A stretch of DNA of 35,626 nucleotides, taken from assembly GCA_031285405.1 (NCBI GenBank), contig JAITWH010000050.1, forward strand, positions 1-35,626, given 5' to 3'. The stretch is from Alistipes sp. (GTDB lineage: Bacteria; Bacteroidota; Bacteroidia; Bacteroidales; Rikenellaceae). Of the stretch, positions 17,979 through 25,700 are shown in pieces (position 1 is the stretch's first letter; each line of letters starts with the position of its first letter). The notes beneath the pieces are model-generated. The model was not told the origin of the DNA. It saw only the letters and a program-made list of their open reading frames with translations, and searched no databases. Position numbers and translations under genes: made by a program.

Positions 17979-18836
17979 TTACAGGTTGCGCACCGAGGTA
18001 TTTTCCAGTCGCGCGTCGAGCGCCTTTTCGAGTGCGACGATCTCGGCCTCGGCCTCACGTATCCGCTCGTTCAGCTCGTAGGGCCCGAGCGACAGCTCTT
18101 CGAGCGGTCCCTGACGCAGGAATCCCAACTCGCGCTCGTCGCCGGCCAACACCGAGCGGCATATCTCGATGCGGTTCACGCGCTTGTCGATCTGCTCGCG
18201 GTGCCACCAGATGTCGTAGAGCTGCCTGACGTATCGGTTGACCGTGATCTGATACATGTTGTAGTGGGCGTACGACATCTGGTAGATTGCCGGCACGGCG
18301 CAGAGGTTGACCGAGCGCAGAAAAACGTTACCCAGGTCACGGTACGCCAGCTCCTCGAACAGAAAACCGTTGAGGATAAAGAACGCGTACTGCTCCAACT
18401 CCGACGCAAGCTCGATCTGCAACTGCAGCAGCCGCAGGTACTCCTTCGGGTCGGTGAGTCCGAGGCTGTCGGGCAGGATGTTGAGGCCGATGGCCTGCTC
18501 GATCGTCATCTCCTCAAGGTTGTCGGGCCACATCGTCACCTCCTGAATCCGCTCCATCGACACGGGATAGGCCGCGCGAAGAATCTCGTCGGTGAACTCG
18601 TCGAACTTTTCGGTGATCGCCACTCGGTAGCGATTGTCCTGCTCGACGGTATGACGCGTGAGCTCCATGTTTGCGCTGTGGTCGAGCGAGTTACGCGCCA
18701 CGATCACCTGAATCACGATAAACGCGACCGACAGGATCATCAGCAGATAATAAGCATTCTCGACCGGCGACTTCGACGAGTCGAATAGGCGGAACGCCGC
18801 CCGCGAATTATTTTTTTTCAAAGGAGAGCTACTCAT
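17979..18836 (-). CDS. Unrecognised single-pass membrane protein
   Basis: I do not recognise this family. From the ATG at 18836 the protein is 285 residues. It has a basic N-terminal tail, one transmembrane segment (AYYLLMILSVAFIVIQVIVA, about residues 28-47) and then a long, acidic, mostly helical domain, with a coiled-coil-like end (ELNERIREAEAEIVALEKALDA). The start overlaps the end of the S9 peptidase gene by 8 nt (ATGAGTAG), so translational coupling is likely; the longer open frame from 18929 lies wholly inside that gene and is rejected. The tight overlap suggests a joint role with the peptidase lipoprotein. There are no enzyme motifs. Confidence 0.75.
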   Translation of the reverse strand: MSSSPLKKNNSRAAFRLFDSSKSPVENAYYLLMILSVAFIVIQVIVARNSLDHSANMELTRHTVEQDNRYRVAITEKFDEFTDEILRAAYPVSMERIQEVTMWPDNLEEMTIEQAIGLNILPDSLGLTDPKEYLRLLQLQIELASELEQYAFFILNGFLFEELAYRDLGNVFLRSVNLCAVPAIYQMSYAHYNMYQITVNRYVRQLYDIWWHREQIDKRVNRIEICRSVLAGDERELGFLRQGPLEELSLGPYELNERIREAEAEIVALEKALDARLENTSVRNL

Positions 18837-21003
18837 TGTTCTTAACATATTTATCGAGCCACCCAAAAAACTCCCGATTCCAAACAAGATTATTCTGAGG
18901 CTTGAACACCTGATGCGCCTCGTCCTCAAACGACACCAATCGCGAGGACACCCCCATCAAGCGCGCTGCCGTGTGGGCCTCGATGCTCTGGGTATAGGGT
19001 ATTCGGTAGTCCCGCTCGCCGGTGATGATCAGTATGGGGGTGTCCCAGTTTTTCACAAACTTGTGCGGTGAGTTGGCATACGAGCGTCGCGCCACAGGAT
19101 TTTCGCTCCAGTACGGGCCGCCGTAGTCGTTGTTGACAAAGAAGAGCTCCTCGGTGTGGCCATACATGCTCTCGAAGTTGAAAATCCCGCAATGTGCGAT
19201 AAAGGCCTTGAACCGCCCCTCGTGAACCCCCGCCAGATAGAACGCCGAGTAGCCCCCGTAGCTCGCACCCACACAACCCAGACGGTCGCGATCGACCCAC
19301 GGCTCCTTCGCCACTTCGTCTATGGCGGTCAAAAGGTCGCGGATATTCTGACCCGAGTAGTCGCCCGAGATCTGATCCGTCCACTCCTGCCCGAATCCGA
19401 CTGTGCCGCGACGACATGGCGCGACCACGATGTAACCCTGCGCCGCCATCAGCTGAAAGTTCCAACGGTAGCTCCACATCTGACTGATGGAGCTCTGCGG
19501 CCCCCCCTCGCAGTAGAGCAGCGCGGGATATTTCTTGGCGGGGTCGAAGTCGGGCGGATAGGTGATCCACGTCAACATCTCCTCGCCGTCGGTGGTGCGA
19601 ATCATGCGCTCCTCGATGCGACCCATTGTCAGAGCGCCGAAAATTTTGCCGTTGATGTCGGTCAGAGGGAAGAGCCTCGCACTGGCGGTGCTAAGCGAAT
19701 ATAGCTCAGTTGCGCGATCCTGACGAGTGAGCGACACTACGGCACTGCTTCCTGCCATCGCAAGAGCCGTAATATCGTGCTCGCCTTCGGTGACGATGCT
19801 GACATCGCCATCCATGTCGGCACGGAAAACCTGATAGGTTCCCCAATAGGGAGCTATGAAAAATATCTCTTCGTTCTCATTCCATAACACGTTTGTCGCG
19901 CTGTGGTCGAGGTTGGCCGTCAGGTCGGTAAAAGTTTTCGCGGCGGTGTCGAACACCATCAACCGCTCCTTGTCTGCCTCGTTGCCGGCGCGGCGCATGC
20001 TGCGGAAGGCGATCTTGCCGCCGTCGGGCGACCACACGGGGTACTTGTCGTAACCCGCCATCACCACGCGGTCGGCCAAAATGCCATTCTCCGGCCCCGA
20101 GCCCTGCAACGAACCATACTCCTTGCAGATGTTCACAGTCGCCCCGCTCGCCACGTTGTAGACATATATATCTGAGTCGGTCGACACGGCGTACTCCGTC
20201 CCCGACAACTTTTTGCAAGTGTATGCCAACTCGGTACCGTCGGGGCTCCACGCAATCTCGGCGCCGTCGAAGTAGGGCTCCATCGGCGAGTCGTAGGGCT
20301 CACCCTCCATGATGTCGCGCCCCTCGGCTATCGCTCCGCCGGCCGCGTCGAAGTCGGTCACAAAGATATGCAGATGGCTCCCGTCTGTCCACCTGTCCCA
20401 ATGCCTCACCATCAGCTCGTCGTACACCCGCGCGGCCGACTTGGGCAGATCGGCGTGAATCTCGGAGCTGCTGCGCGGCTCGACCTTCACCCTGCGCACG
20501 TAATAGATCTTGCCCCCCGCCGGCGCGATGCCGAAGTACTCGACGTCGAAGTCGAACCCGCTCAGCTGCTTCACCCCCGAACCGTCGGCCTCCACACTCC
20601 ACAGCTGCGACGAGCCGCTGCGATCGCTCAGGAAGTAGATCGTCCCGCCGTCCGCGCTCCAGGTCGCGCCGCTCGCGTTCGATTCGTAACCTGTGACACG
20701 CCTCGGGTCGCCTCCCGCCACAGGCTGCGTCCAGAGCGTCGTCACTCCGCGATTCTCCTCCACGTTGTAGTCGGTGCGGCCATACACCACCGTCGACCCG
20801 TCGGGCGACAGCGCGAACTCGCCGATGCGCCCCATCTTCCACATCACCTCTGGGGTCAGTCGCGCTGCGGCGATCTCCTCGGGCGTGAGTGCGTTGTTGA
20901 TTTCGAGCGGCTGCTGCTCGGCGCCCTTGTCGCTCCCGCCGCCGTCGCATCCCGCTGCCAATAGACTCATTGCAATAATCGTTAGGGTCAAAATTCGTTT
21001 CAT
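18829..21003 (-). CDS. S9-family prolyl oligopeptidase-like lipoprotein (DPP IV/acylaminoacyl peptidase type)
   Basis: This 724-residue serine peptidase is predicted to cut dipeptides or acyl residues from peptides. A lipoprotein signal ends at Cys19 (SLLAAGC), so it is anchored to the outer or inner membrane facing the periplasm. A beta-propeller follows, with repeated WSPDG/WSADG blades (FALSPDGSTVVYG, ATWSADGGTIYFLSDRSGSS, VWSPDGGKIAF). The alpha/beta-hydrolase domain carries the nucleophile Ser581 in GASYGGY, Asp665 in GERDYRIPY and His697 in DEAHQVF, a complete catalytic triad. The oxyanion region is YCEGGPQSS. Length is normal for the family. Its stop overlaps the start of the membrane protein gene. 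Exact specificity is unknown. Confidence 0.92.
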   Translation of the reverse strand: MKRILTLTIIAMSLLAAGCDGGGSDKGAEQQPLEINNALTPEEIAAARLTPEVMWKMGRIGEFALSPDGSTVVYGRTDYNVEENRGVTTLWTQPVAGGDPRRVTGYESNASGATWSADGGTIYFLSDRSGSSQLWSVEADGSGVKQLSGFDFDVEYFGIAPAGGKIYYVRRVKVEPRSSSEIHADLPKSAARVYDELMVRHWDRWTDGSHLHIFVTDFDAAGGAIAEGRDIMEGEPYDSPMEPYFDGAEIAWSPDGTELAYTCKKLSGTEYAVSTDSDIYVYNVASGATVNICKEYGSLQGSGPENGILADRVVMAGYDKYPVWSPDGGKIAFRSMRRAGNEADKERLMVFDTAAKTFTDLTANLDHSATNVLWNENEEIFFIAPYWGTYQVFRADMDGDVSIVTEGEHDITALAMAGSSAVVSLTRQDRATELYSLSTASARLFPLTDINGKIFGALTMGRIEERMIRTTDGEEMLTWITYPPDFDPAKKYPALLYCEGGPQSSISQMWSYRWNFQLMAAQGYIVVAPCRRGTVGFGQEWTDQISGDYSGQNIRDLLTAIDEVAKEPWVDRDRLGCVGASYGGYSAFYLAGVHEGRFKAFIAHCGIFNFESMYGHTEELFFVNNDYGGPYWSENPVARRSYANSPHKFVKNWDTPILIITGERDYRIPYTQSIEAHTAARLMGVSSRLVSFEDEAHQVFKPQNNLVWNREFFGWLDKYVKNNE

Positions 21004-21030
21004 AAATTATCCAATTTTTATATTCGTTCC

Positions 21031-21080
21031 GCGTAGCCTAATTTTCCGCGTAGCCCCATTTTCAATTTTCAATTTTCAAC
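21031..21080. repeat. GCGTAGCC words and TTTTCAA repeat at the end of the NUDIX gene
   Basis: Two GCGTAGCC words (21031-21038, 21048-21055) are followed by ATTTTCAATTTTCAATTTTCAA. Read on the minus strand, the repeat forms the last codons (QLKIEN-stop) of the NUDIX gene. Confidence 0.65.
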
Positions 21081-21511
21081 TGTTCTACAACTTGTCGTAT
21101 GGTGTCGAAACTCCCCGCCGCCCGCCGCCTCGCCTCCGCCAACGACACCCACTCCAGCGCTGTGATATCCTCCTCGGCCTGAGGAGTCGCGCCCGAAGTG
21201 TCGCCTGTGTAACACATTGCAAACCACGTGGTGTGCTTCTCCTCGTGCGGGGCCGACACGTGCGTAGTGCAGGCGATCTCATCGCCCACCTCCAAAGCCT
21301 CGGGCAAGAGCCCGCACTCCTCGCACACCTCCCGCGCGGCACACTCGCGCAACGTCTCGCCCGCCTCAAGGTGCCCCTTGGGCAGATCCCACACTCCGCG
21401 CCGCAGCATCATCAGCACCCGCCCGTCCGCCGCCACGACCGCCCCGCCCGCCGCGCGAACGACGACAACTTCCGCCGCCGAAATCTCAGAATTTTCGTTA
21501 TCTTTGTCCAA
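21062..21511 (-). CDS. NUDIX hydrolase
   Basis: About 149 residues if translation starts at the TTG at 21511 (LDKDNENSEISAAEVVVV). The frame is open back to an ATG at 21664, but that start would overlap the divergent pyrE by 140 nt and has no family support, so the start is uncertain. The NUDIX box is GHLEAGETLRECAAREVCEECGL, matching GX5EX7REUXEEXGU. The preceding strand is AAGGAVVAADGRVLMMLRRGVWDLPK. NUDIX enzymes hydrolyse nucleoside diphosphates linked to other groups; similar small Bacteroidota members are generic housecleaning enzymes. The last residues (QLKIEN) derive from the intergenic 7-mer repeat. Confidence 0.85.
   Translation of the reverse strand: MDKDNENSEISAAEVVVVRAAGGAVVAADGRVLMMLRRGVWDLPKGHLEAGETLRECAAREVCEECGLLPEALEVGDEIACTTHVSAPHEEKHTTWFAMCYTGDTSGATPQAEEDITALEWVSLAEARRRAAGSFDTIRQVVEQLKIEN
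21499..21506 (+). promoter_or_regulatory. -7 element for pyrE
   Basis: TATCTTTG lies 18 nt before the pyrE ATG and fits TAnnTTTG. No clear -33 element is visible in the GC-rich upstream sequence. Confidence 0.35.
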
Positions 21512-21524
21512 AATATATCGCGAT

Positions 21525-22187
21525 ATGAATGATTTCGAAAATAAATCCGCAGCCGGCGTTCCGGCGACAGCGACAAAAATAGCCTCTGCCTTACTGCAAA
21601 TTAACGCAATAAAACTCAGTCCTGCAAATTTATTTACATGGGCCAGCGGCTGGCGTTCCCCCATCTACTGCGACAATCGCCGCATCCTGTCGCACCCCGC
21701 GGTGCGGGACGGGGTGAGGGATGCCTTCGCCGAGCTGATTCGCGCCAAATACCCCTCGGTCGAGCTGATCGCGGGGGTCGCCACGGGAGCCATCGCCCAC
21801 GGGGTGTTGGTAGCCCAGGCGTTGAATCTGCCCTTCGTCTATGTGCGCTCGGCGCCCAAGGGCCACGGCCTCGAAAACCTCATCGAGGGTGAGTACGCCG
21901 CGGGGCAGCGGGTGGTCGTCATCGAGGATCTCATATCGACGGGCGGCAGCTCGCTCAAGGCTGTGGAGGCGCTGCGCGATGCGGGGCTCGACGTTCTGGG
22001 CATGGCGGCGATATTCACCTACGGGTTCGACACCGCCGCGCAAAACTTCGCCGCCGCGGGTGTTACATTGGACACACTCAGCGACTATCCGACCCTCGTG
22101 GCCCTCGCCGAGCAGCAGGGCCGCATCGCCGCCACCGATGTCGAAACCCTCAAAAAATGGCGCACCGACCCCGCCTCATTCAATTGA
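21525..22187 (+). CDS. pyrE: Orotate phosphoribosyltransferase
   Basis: This 220-residue enzyme converts orotate and PRPP to OMP in pyrimidine synthesis. The typical N-terminal strand AIKLSPANLFTWASGWRSPIYCDNRR is followed by the PRPP-binding VVVIEDLISTGGSSLKAVEALR and the flexible-loop region YVRSAPKGHGLENLIEG. The ATG at 21525 is the only start in reach. Residues 7-14 (KSAAGVPA) are encoded by the palindromic repeat (21543-21565), an insertion before the first helix that orthologues I remember do not have. The C-terminal FN-stop is supplied by the start of a 7-mer repeat. A TlpA-like gene follows after the repeat. Confidence 0.95.
   Translation: MNDFENKSAAGVPATATKIASALLQINAIKLSPANLFTWASGWRSPIYCDNRRILSHPAVRDGVRDAFAELIRAKYPSVELIAGVATGAIAHGVLVAQALNLPFVYVRSAPKGHGLENLIEGEYAAGQRVVVIEDLISTGGSSLKAVEALRDAGLDVLGMAAIFTYGFDTAAQNFAAAGVTLDTLSDYPTLVALAEQQGRIAATDVETLKKWRTDPASFN
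21543..21565 (+). repeat. Palindromic repeat, copy 2 (in frame inside pyrE)
   Basis: AAATCCGCA followed by GCCGGCGTTCCGGC (21552-21565). In the pyrE frame it is read AAA-TCC-GCA-GCC-GGC-GTT-CCG, giving KSAAGVP. Confidence 0.75.
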
Positions 22188-22290
22188 CAATTGAAAGTTG
22201 AAAATTGAAAATGGGCTAACGCAAAACTAAAATACGTGCGGAGCACACCGCAATTCATGATTCATGATTCATAATTCATAATTAAAACCC
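22182..22290. repeat. Composite AT-rich repeat between pyrE and the TlpA-like gene
   Basis: TTGACAA/TTGAAAG/TTGAAAA units start at the pyrE stop and run to GGGCTAACGC (22213-22222). AAAACTAAAATACGTGC and a GGAGCACAC follow, then ATTCATGATTCATG and TCATAAT units. The order of parts matches 14931-15042 read on the other strand. Confidence 0.7.
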
Positions 22291-22300
22291 ATAACACATC

Positions 22301-23395
22301 ATGACAAGATCAATCGTTATTATGCTCGCTGCCGCAATGGCCGTAGCATGCAGCCCGAAATCGCAGGCCACGTTAGACGTCACCGTCACCGGAGTCGCCG
22401 ACGGCACCACCGTCCGACTGCTCGACTACGACCGCGTCGCCATCGACAGCACCGTCGTGGCGGAGGGCAAGTTCCACTTCGACATCCTCGATGCGCGACC
22501 CGACGTGGCCATCATCGCGTTCGACGGTGTGCAGGCGACCTCGCGGTTCGTCATCGAGCCCGGCACGATAGTGGGCGAGATGAACACCGAGGCACGCACG
22601 GGCACCTTCTCCGGCACCCCCGCCAACGACGGATGGCGCGAATTCACCGACGGCATCAACCCCTTCAACGAGCGCCGCAACCGCCTCGTGCCGATGCTCA
22701 ACGCGTTGGTCAATCAGGGCATGAACGAGGGCACCCCCGAGTTCGACGGCCTCTACAAAGACTACGAGGCGATCGCCGGCGAGCAGCAGGCGTGGATCGA
22801 GCAGTTCGTGGGCGCGCGTCGCGGCACGGTGCTCACGGCCTACGTGGTCTTCAGCCTGGCCAACAGCCTGTCGACCTCCGCCATGATAGACTCGGTGCTG
22901 ACCTATGTCGACGGCGCGCCCGACAACGCCTTTTCTGATCGCCTCGTCGAGCGTCGCGACCTGCTGGCCGCCAGCGCCGTGGGCAGCGTCGCCCCCGACT
23001 TCACGCAAAACCGGCCCGACGGCACCCCCTTCACCCTCTCGTCGTTGAGGGGCAAGCTGGTGCTGATCGACTTCTGGGCGTCGTGGTGCGGCCCCTGCCG
23101 CGTCGAGAACCCCAACGTCGTCAAGGTCTACGAAAAGTTCCACGACCGCGGATTCGAGATAGTCGGAGTGTCGCTCGACGACAACCGCGAGGCGTGGCTC
23201 CAGGGCATCGAGGAGGATGGCCTGCCGTGGGTACACGTCTCCGACGTCGCGGGGTGGCAAAACGCCGTCGCCAAGCAGTACGCCGTGCGCTCGATACCCC
23301 ACACCGTGCTGGTCGGCCCCGACGGGGTGATAATCGAGAAAAACCTGCGCGGACCCGCACTCGAAGCCAAAATCGCCGAAGTCTTAGCGCGGTAG
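22301..23395 (+). CDS. TlpA-like thioredoxin-fold lipoprotein (DUF4369 + AhpC/TSA-redoxin)
   Basis: This 364-residue protein is predicted to be a periplasmic or outer-membrane lipoprotein thiol:disulfide oxidoreductase. The lipobox is AMAVAC (Cys17). The N-terminal beta domain (LDVTVTGVADGTTVRLLDYDRVAIDSTVV) is of the DUF4369 type common in Bacteroidota TlpA proteins. A helical linker follows. The thioredoxin domain has the active site WCGPC (Cys263, Cys266) preceded by KLVLIDFWAS, and the cis-Pro in RSIPHTVLVGPDG. Such proteins reduce cytochrome c maturation or stress targets. It is followed 3 nt after its stop by a duplicated copy of the start of the SRPBCC gene. Confidence 0.92.
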   Translation: MTRSIVIMLAAAMAVACSPKSQATLDVTVTGVADGTTVRLLDYDRVAIDSTVVAEGKFHFDILDARPDVAIIAFDGVQATSRFVIEPGTIVGEMNTEARTGTFSGTPANDGWREFTDGINPFNERRNRLVPMLNALVNQGMNEGTPEFDGLYKDYEAIAGEQQAWIEQFVGARRGTVLTAYVVFSLANSLSTSAMIDSVLTYVDGAPDNAFSDRLVERRDLLAASAVGSVAPDFTQNRPDGTPFTLSSLRGKLVLIDFWASWCGPCRVENPNVVKVYEKFHDRGFEIVGVSLDDNREAWLQGIEEDGLPWVHVSDVAGWQNAVAKQYAVRSIPHTVLVGPDGVIIEKNLRGPALEAKIAEVLAR

Positions 23396-23397
23396 TC

Positions 23398-23481
23398 ATG
23401 ATCGAAAAATACGAAACCAAGCAGCAGCAGCCGGAACGCCGGCGGCGATTTGGCAGGAGCGTTACCGATAAAACAATGTGA
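23398..23481 (+). pseudogene. Duplicated 5' end of the SRPBCC gene, broken by palindromic insert
   Basis: The ATG at 23398 begins a 27-codon ORF whose first 11 codons are identical in sequence to those of the intact gene at 23491. It then runs into the palindromic repeat and stops with TGA at 23481. The 33 identical bases (23398-23430 and 23491-23523) are separated by about 60 bp. This is a vestigial start, probably not a real gene, although it sits 3 nt after the tlpA-like stop and could be translated. Confidence 0.75.
23430..23452 (-). repeat. Palindromic repeat, copy 3 (inside the duplicated start)
   Basis: GCCGGAACGCCGGC (23430-23443) followed by GGCGATTTG. Its left edge shares the last G of the 33-bp duplication, so the palindrome is exactly at the duplication junction. 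Confidence 0.75.
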
Positions 23482-23490
23482 ACAAGTGAG

Positions 23491-23937
23491 ATGATCGAAA
23501 AATACGAAACCAAGCAGCAGCAGATTCGAAAGCCCGCCGAGATGGTGTGGGGTGTGATGTCGGACTTCAATAACTTTACTTCGCTGGTAGTCAACAAAGT
23601 AGAGGGTTGGCACGTCGACGGCGACGAGTGCTCTTTCCGCGTCAAGGGGATGACGGTGGGGCTGCGGATGGTCGAAAAAATCCCGGGCCGCCTCATCAAG
23701 ATCGAGGCCGCCGACGCCTCGCCCGTCGGATTCACGCTGTGGATGCAGTTCAAGGAGGTTCTCGCGGACGGCGAAGGCCCTGACAGTGAGGGTTTTGGCG
23801 GTGAGCCCGACACCCGCATGCGCTTGGTGCTGCATGCCGAAATGAACATGATGCTAAAGATGATGATAGGGGGTAAGCTCCAAAACGGCCTCGACCAGAT
23901 CGCCGCCCAAATCGCCCAAACCTTCAATTCTATATAG
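23491..23937 (+). CDS. Small SRPBCC/START-like domain protein
   Basis: The protein has 148 residues. The sequence pattern (N-terminal strand MIEKYETKQQQIRKPAEMVWGVMSDF, a middle VEGWHVDGDECSFRVKG, then strands with MTVGLRMVEK and the C-terminal helix MMIGGKLQNGLDQIAAQIAQTF) fits the SRPBCC fold seen in hydrophobic-ligand-binding proteins of Bacteroidota. There is no signal peptide, so it is cytoplasmic. It is probably co-transcribed with the TlpA-like gene. The function is unknown; polyketide-cyclase-type names are placeholders. The original start was probably the same as now, but a duplicate lies upstream. It is followed by four tandem terminator hairpins. Confidence 0.8.
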   Translation: MIEKYETKQQQIRKPAEMVWGVMSDFNNFTSLVVNKVEGWHVDGDECSFRVKGMTVGLRMVEKIPGRLIKIEAADASPVGFTLWMQFKEVLADGEGPDSEGFGGEPDTRMRLVLHAEMNMMLKMMIGGKLQNGLDQIAAQIAQTFNSI

Positions 23938-23943
23938 AGAGCG

Positions 23944-24076
23944 AAAAAAAAGCGTTACCTATGTAACGCTTTTTTTTGGGTGGGTGTTACAAATGATACA
24001 CTTTTTTTAGGGGTAGTGTTACCGATGTTACACTTTTTTTTTGGCAAGTGTTACCTATGTAACGCCTATTTTTTTT
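23944..24076. terminator. Four tandem terminator-like hairpins
   Basis: Four GTGTTAC/GTAACAC-type stems with four-base loops (CTAT, AAAT, CGAT, CTAT) begin at 23951, 23984, 24016 and 24048. Each is followed by a run of 7-10 T. Spacing is about 32 nt. The outer copies are perfect pairs; the inner two have one mismatch. The first also has eight A before it, so it can act on both strands. All appear to be tandem duplicates of one terminator. Confidence 0.75.
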
Positions 24077-24145
24077 ACTTTTTTTGGCTTTTTTTGCTTT
24101 TTGGGCGGAAATTTTGTTGTCGGTTTTTTGAAAAACCGCATCTTG

Positions 24146-24176
24146 CGAAGATACAACATTTTTCTTGGAAATGCAA
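24146..24176 (-). promoter_or_regulatory. Possible orphan promoter for a small RNA
   Basis: On the minus strand TTG (24176-24174), 20 nt, then TATCTTCG (24153-24146), one base off TAnnTTTG. No ORF follows. Transcription would run about 200 nt into hairpin 1 of the terminator array, which has a T-run in this direction. Confidence 0.3.
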
Positions 24177-24200
24177 GTTTTTTACACACTATTTTCTTTT

Positions 24201-24327
24201 GCGTTAGCCCATTTTCAATTTTCCACTTTCAATTTTCAATTGTGTAAGGTAGATCCCTCGTCGCTTCGCTCTGTCGGGATGACATTATGTTGCGTTAGCC
24301 CAATTCTTAATTTTAAATTCTTAATTG
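24201..24327. repeat. Two AT-rich repeat blocks with GCGTTAGCCC, downstream of ffh
   Basis: GCGTTAGCCC at 24201-24210 and 24292-24301 are followed by ATTTTCAATTTTCCACTTTC and by AATTCTTAATTTTAAATTC. In the orientation of ffh both have the 7-mers first and GGGCTAACGC last, as at pyrE and radA. Confidence 0.65.
24251..24285. repeat. REP-like imperfect inverted repeat
   Basis: ATCCCTCGTCGC and GTCGGGAT can pair imperfectly around TTCGCTCT. Similar GC-rich stretches are common in intergenic spaces of gut Bacteroidota. It lies between two 7-mer repeat blocks. Confidence 0.4.
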
Positions 24328-24339
24328 CGGGCACGGCGG

Positions 24340-25674
24340 TTACCGCCGCCCGCGCATCGCCGCCTGAGCCAATCCCTTAACCGACCCCATCCCCACGGCC
24401 GACCGCATCATCTTGCGGCTCTGTTCGAACTGCTTCATCAACCGGTTGACGTCGGGCAGCGAGGTGCCGCTGCCACGGGCGATCCGTTCGCGGCGCGAGG
24501 CGTTGATCAGCGACGGGTTTTCGCGCTCGGCGGGAGTCATCGAGCCGATCATGGCCTCGGTCTGTTTGAAGATGTCGTCCGAAATTTCGACATCGCGCAA
24601 CGCCTTGCCCACCCCCGGGATCATCGACATGAGCTCCTTCATGTTGCCCATCTTTTTGACCTGCGCGATCTGGTCGCGGAAGTCGTTGAAGTCGAAGGTG
24701 TCCTTATATAGCTTCTTGCGCGTGCGCCTCGCGTCCTCCTCGTCGTACTGCTCCTGCGCGCGCTCGACCAGCGACACGACGTCGCCCATGCCGAGAATTC
24801 GGTCGGCCATGCGCTCGGGGTGGAATACCTGCAAGGCGTCCATCTTCTCGCCCGACGAGATGAACTTCAGCGGCTTGTCGACCACGCTGCGAATCGAGAT
24901 CGCAGCCCCGCCGCGCGTGTCGCCGTCCAACTTGGTGAGCACCACCCCGTCGAAATTCAACCGGTCGTTGAACTCCCGCGCGGTGTTGACTGCGTCCTGT
25001 CCCGTCATCGAGTCGACCACGAAGAGCGTCTCCGATGGCTTCACTGCAGCCTTGATGGCCGTGATCTCCGCCATCATCGCCTCGTCGACGGCCAAGCGGC
25101 CCGCGGTGTCGACAATCACGGTGTTGATGCCTTTTGTGCGCGCGTACTTGATGGCGTTCTCGGCAATGGCCACGGGCTCTTTGCTTTCGGGCTCGGTGTA
25201 GACCTCCACCCCGACCTGCTCGCCCAGGATCTTCAGCTGCTCGATAGCCGCCGGTCGATAGACGTCGCCCGCCACCAACAGCACCTGCCGTCCGCGCTTG
25301 CTCTTGATCTGCGCCGCCAGCTTGCCCGAAAATGTCGTCTTACCCGAACCCTGCAACCCCGCGATGAGTATCACGGCGGGCGAACCATCCAGCGAGATGT
25401 CGGTCGCGGTGCCGCCCATGAGTGCGGCGAGTTCGTCGCGCACGATTTTGGTCATCATCTGCCCGGGCTTGACGGCGGTGAGCACGTCGGCGCCGAGGGC
25501 TTTGGCCTTGACGGTGTCGGTGAATGTCTTGGCTACCTTGTAGTTGACGTCGGCGTCGATGAGTGCCCGTCGAATCTCTTTGAGCGTCTCGGCGACATTT
25601 ATTTCGGTGATTTTACCCTCGCCCTTCAGTACCTTGAACGACCGTTCGAGCTTGTCTGTCAGATTTTCAAACAT
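24340..25674 (-). CDS. ffh: Signal recognition particle protein (SRP54 homologue)
   Basis: This 444-residue GTPase binds the SRP RNA and signal sequences of nascent inner-membrane proteins and docks with FtsY. The ATG at 25674 (MFENLTDKLERSFKVLKGEGKIT) is the family start and lies 26 nt after a strong -7 box; the longer frame to 25875 covers the promoter and is rejected. The N domain helices are followed by the G domain: G1 GLQGSGKTTFSGKLA, G3 DTAGRLAVDEAM, and G4 TKLDGDTRGGAA. The methionine-rich M domain includes MMTKIV-type helices and IASRRERIARGSGTSLPDVNRLMKQF-type residues for RNA binding. Length is normal. The C-terminus ends in AMRGRR just before repeats. Confidence 0.97.
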   Translation of the reverse strand: MFENLTDKLERSFKVLKGEGKITEINVAETLKEIRRALIDADVNYKVAKTFTDTVKAKALGADVLTAVKPGQMMTKIVRDELAALMGGTATDISLDGSPAVILIAGLQGSGKTTFSGKLAAQIKSKRGRQVLLVAGDVYRPAAIEQLKILGEQVGVEVYTEPESKEPVAIAENAIKYARTKGINTVIVDTAGRLAVDEAMMAEITAIKAAVKPSETLFVVDSMTGQDAVNTAREFNDRLNFDGVVLTKLDGDTRGGAAISIRSVVDKPLKFISSGEKMDALQVFHPERMADRILGMGDVVSLVERAQEQYDEEDARRTRKKLYKDTFDFNDFRDQIAQVKKMGNMKELMSMIPGVGKALRDVEISDDIFKQTEAMIGSMTPAERENPSLINASRRERIARGSGTSLPDVNRLMKQFEQSRKMMRSAVGMGSVKGLAQAAMRGRR

Positions 25675-25700
25675 TGTTTTTTGCTTTGTTTTTCGATTTG

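Larger units (their letters stand above)
23938..24339. other. Intergenic region of hairpins and repeats between SRPBCC gene and ffh
   Basis: This 402-nt space has no credible ORF. It contains the four hairpins, a T-rich stretch, an orphan minus-strand promoter (24146-24176), GCGTTAGCCC plus TTTTCAA repeats (24201-24241), a REP-like stretch (24251-24285) and GCGTTAGCCC plus TTAATTTT repeats (24292-24327). Confidence 0.6.

Noticed and set aside
21512-21664. N-terminal extension of the NUDIX protein to the ATG at 21664
   Set aside because: It is antisense to pyrE and adds residues with no counterpart in NUDIX proteins; a TTG start at 21511 is preferred, with low certainty.
23980-24247. Short F-rich ORFs in the hairpin array
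   Set aside because: They arise from T-runs in the terminators and have no support.
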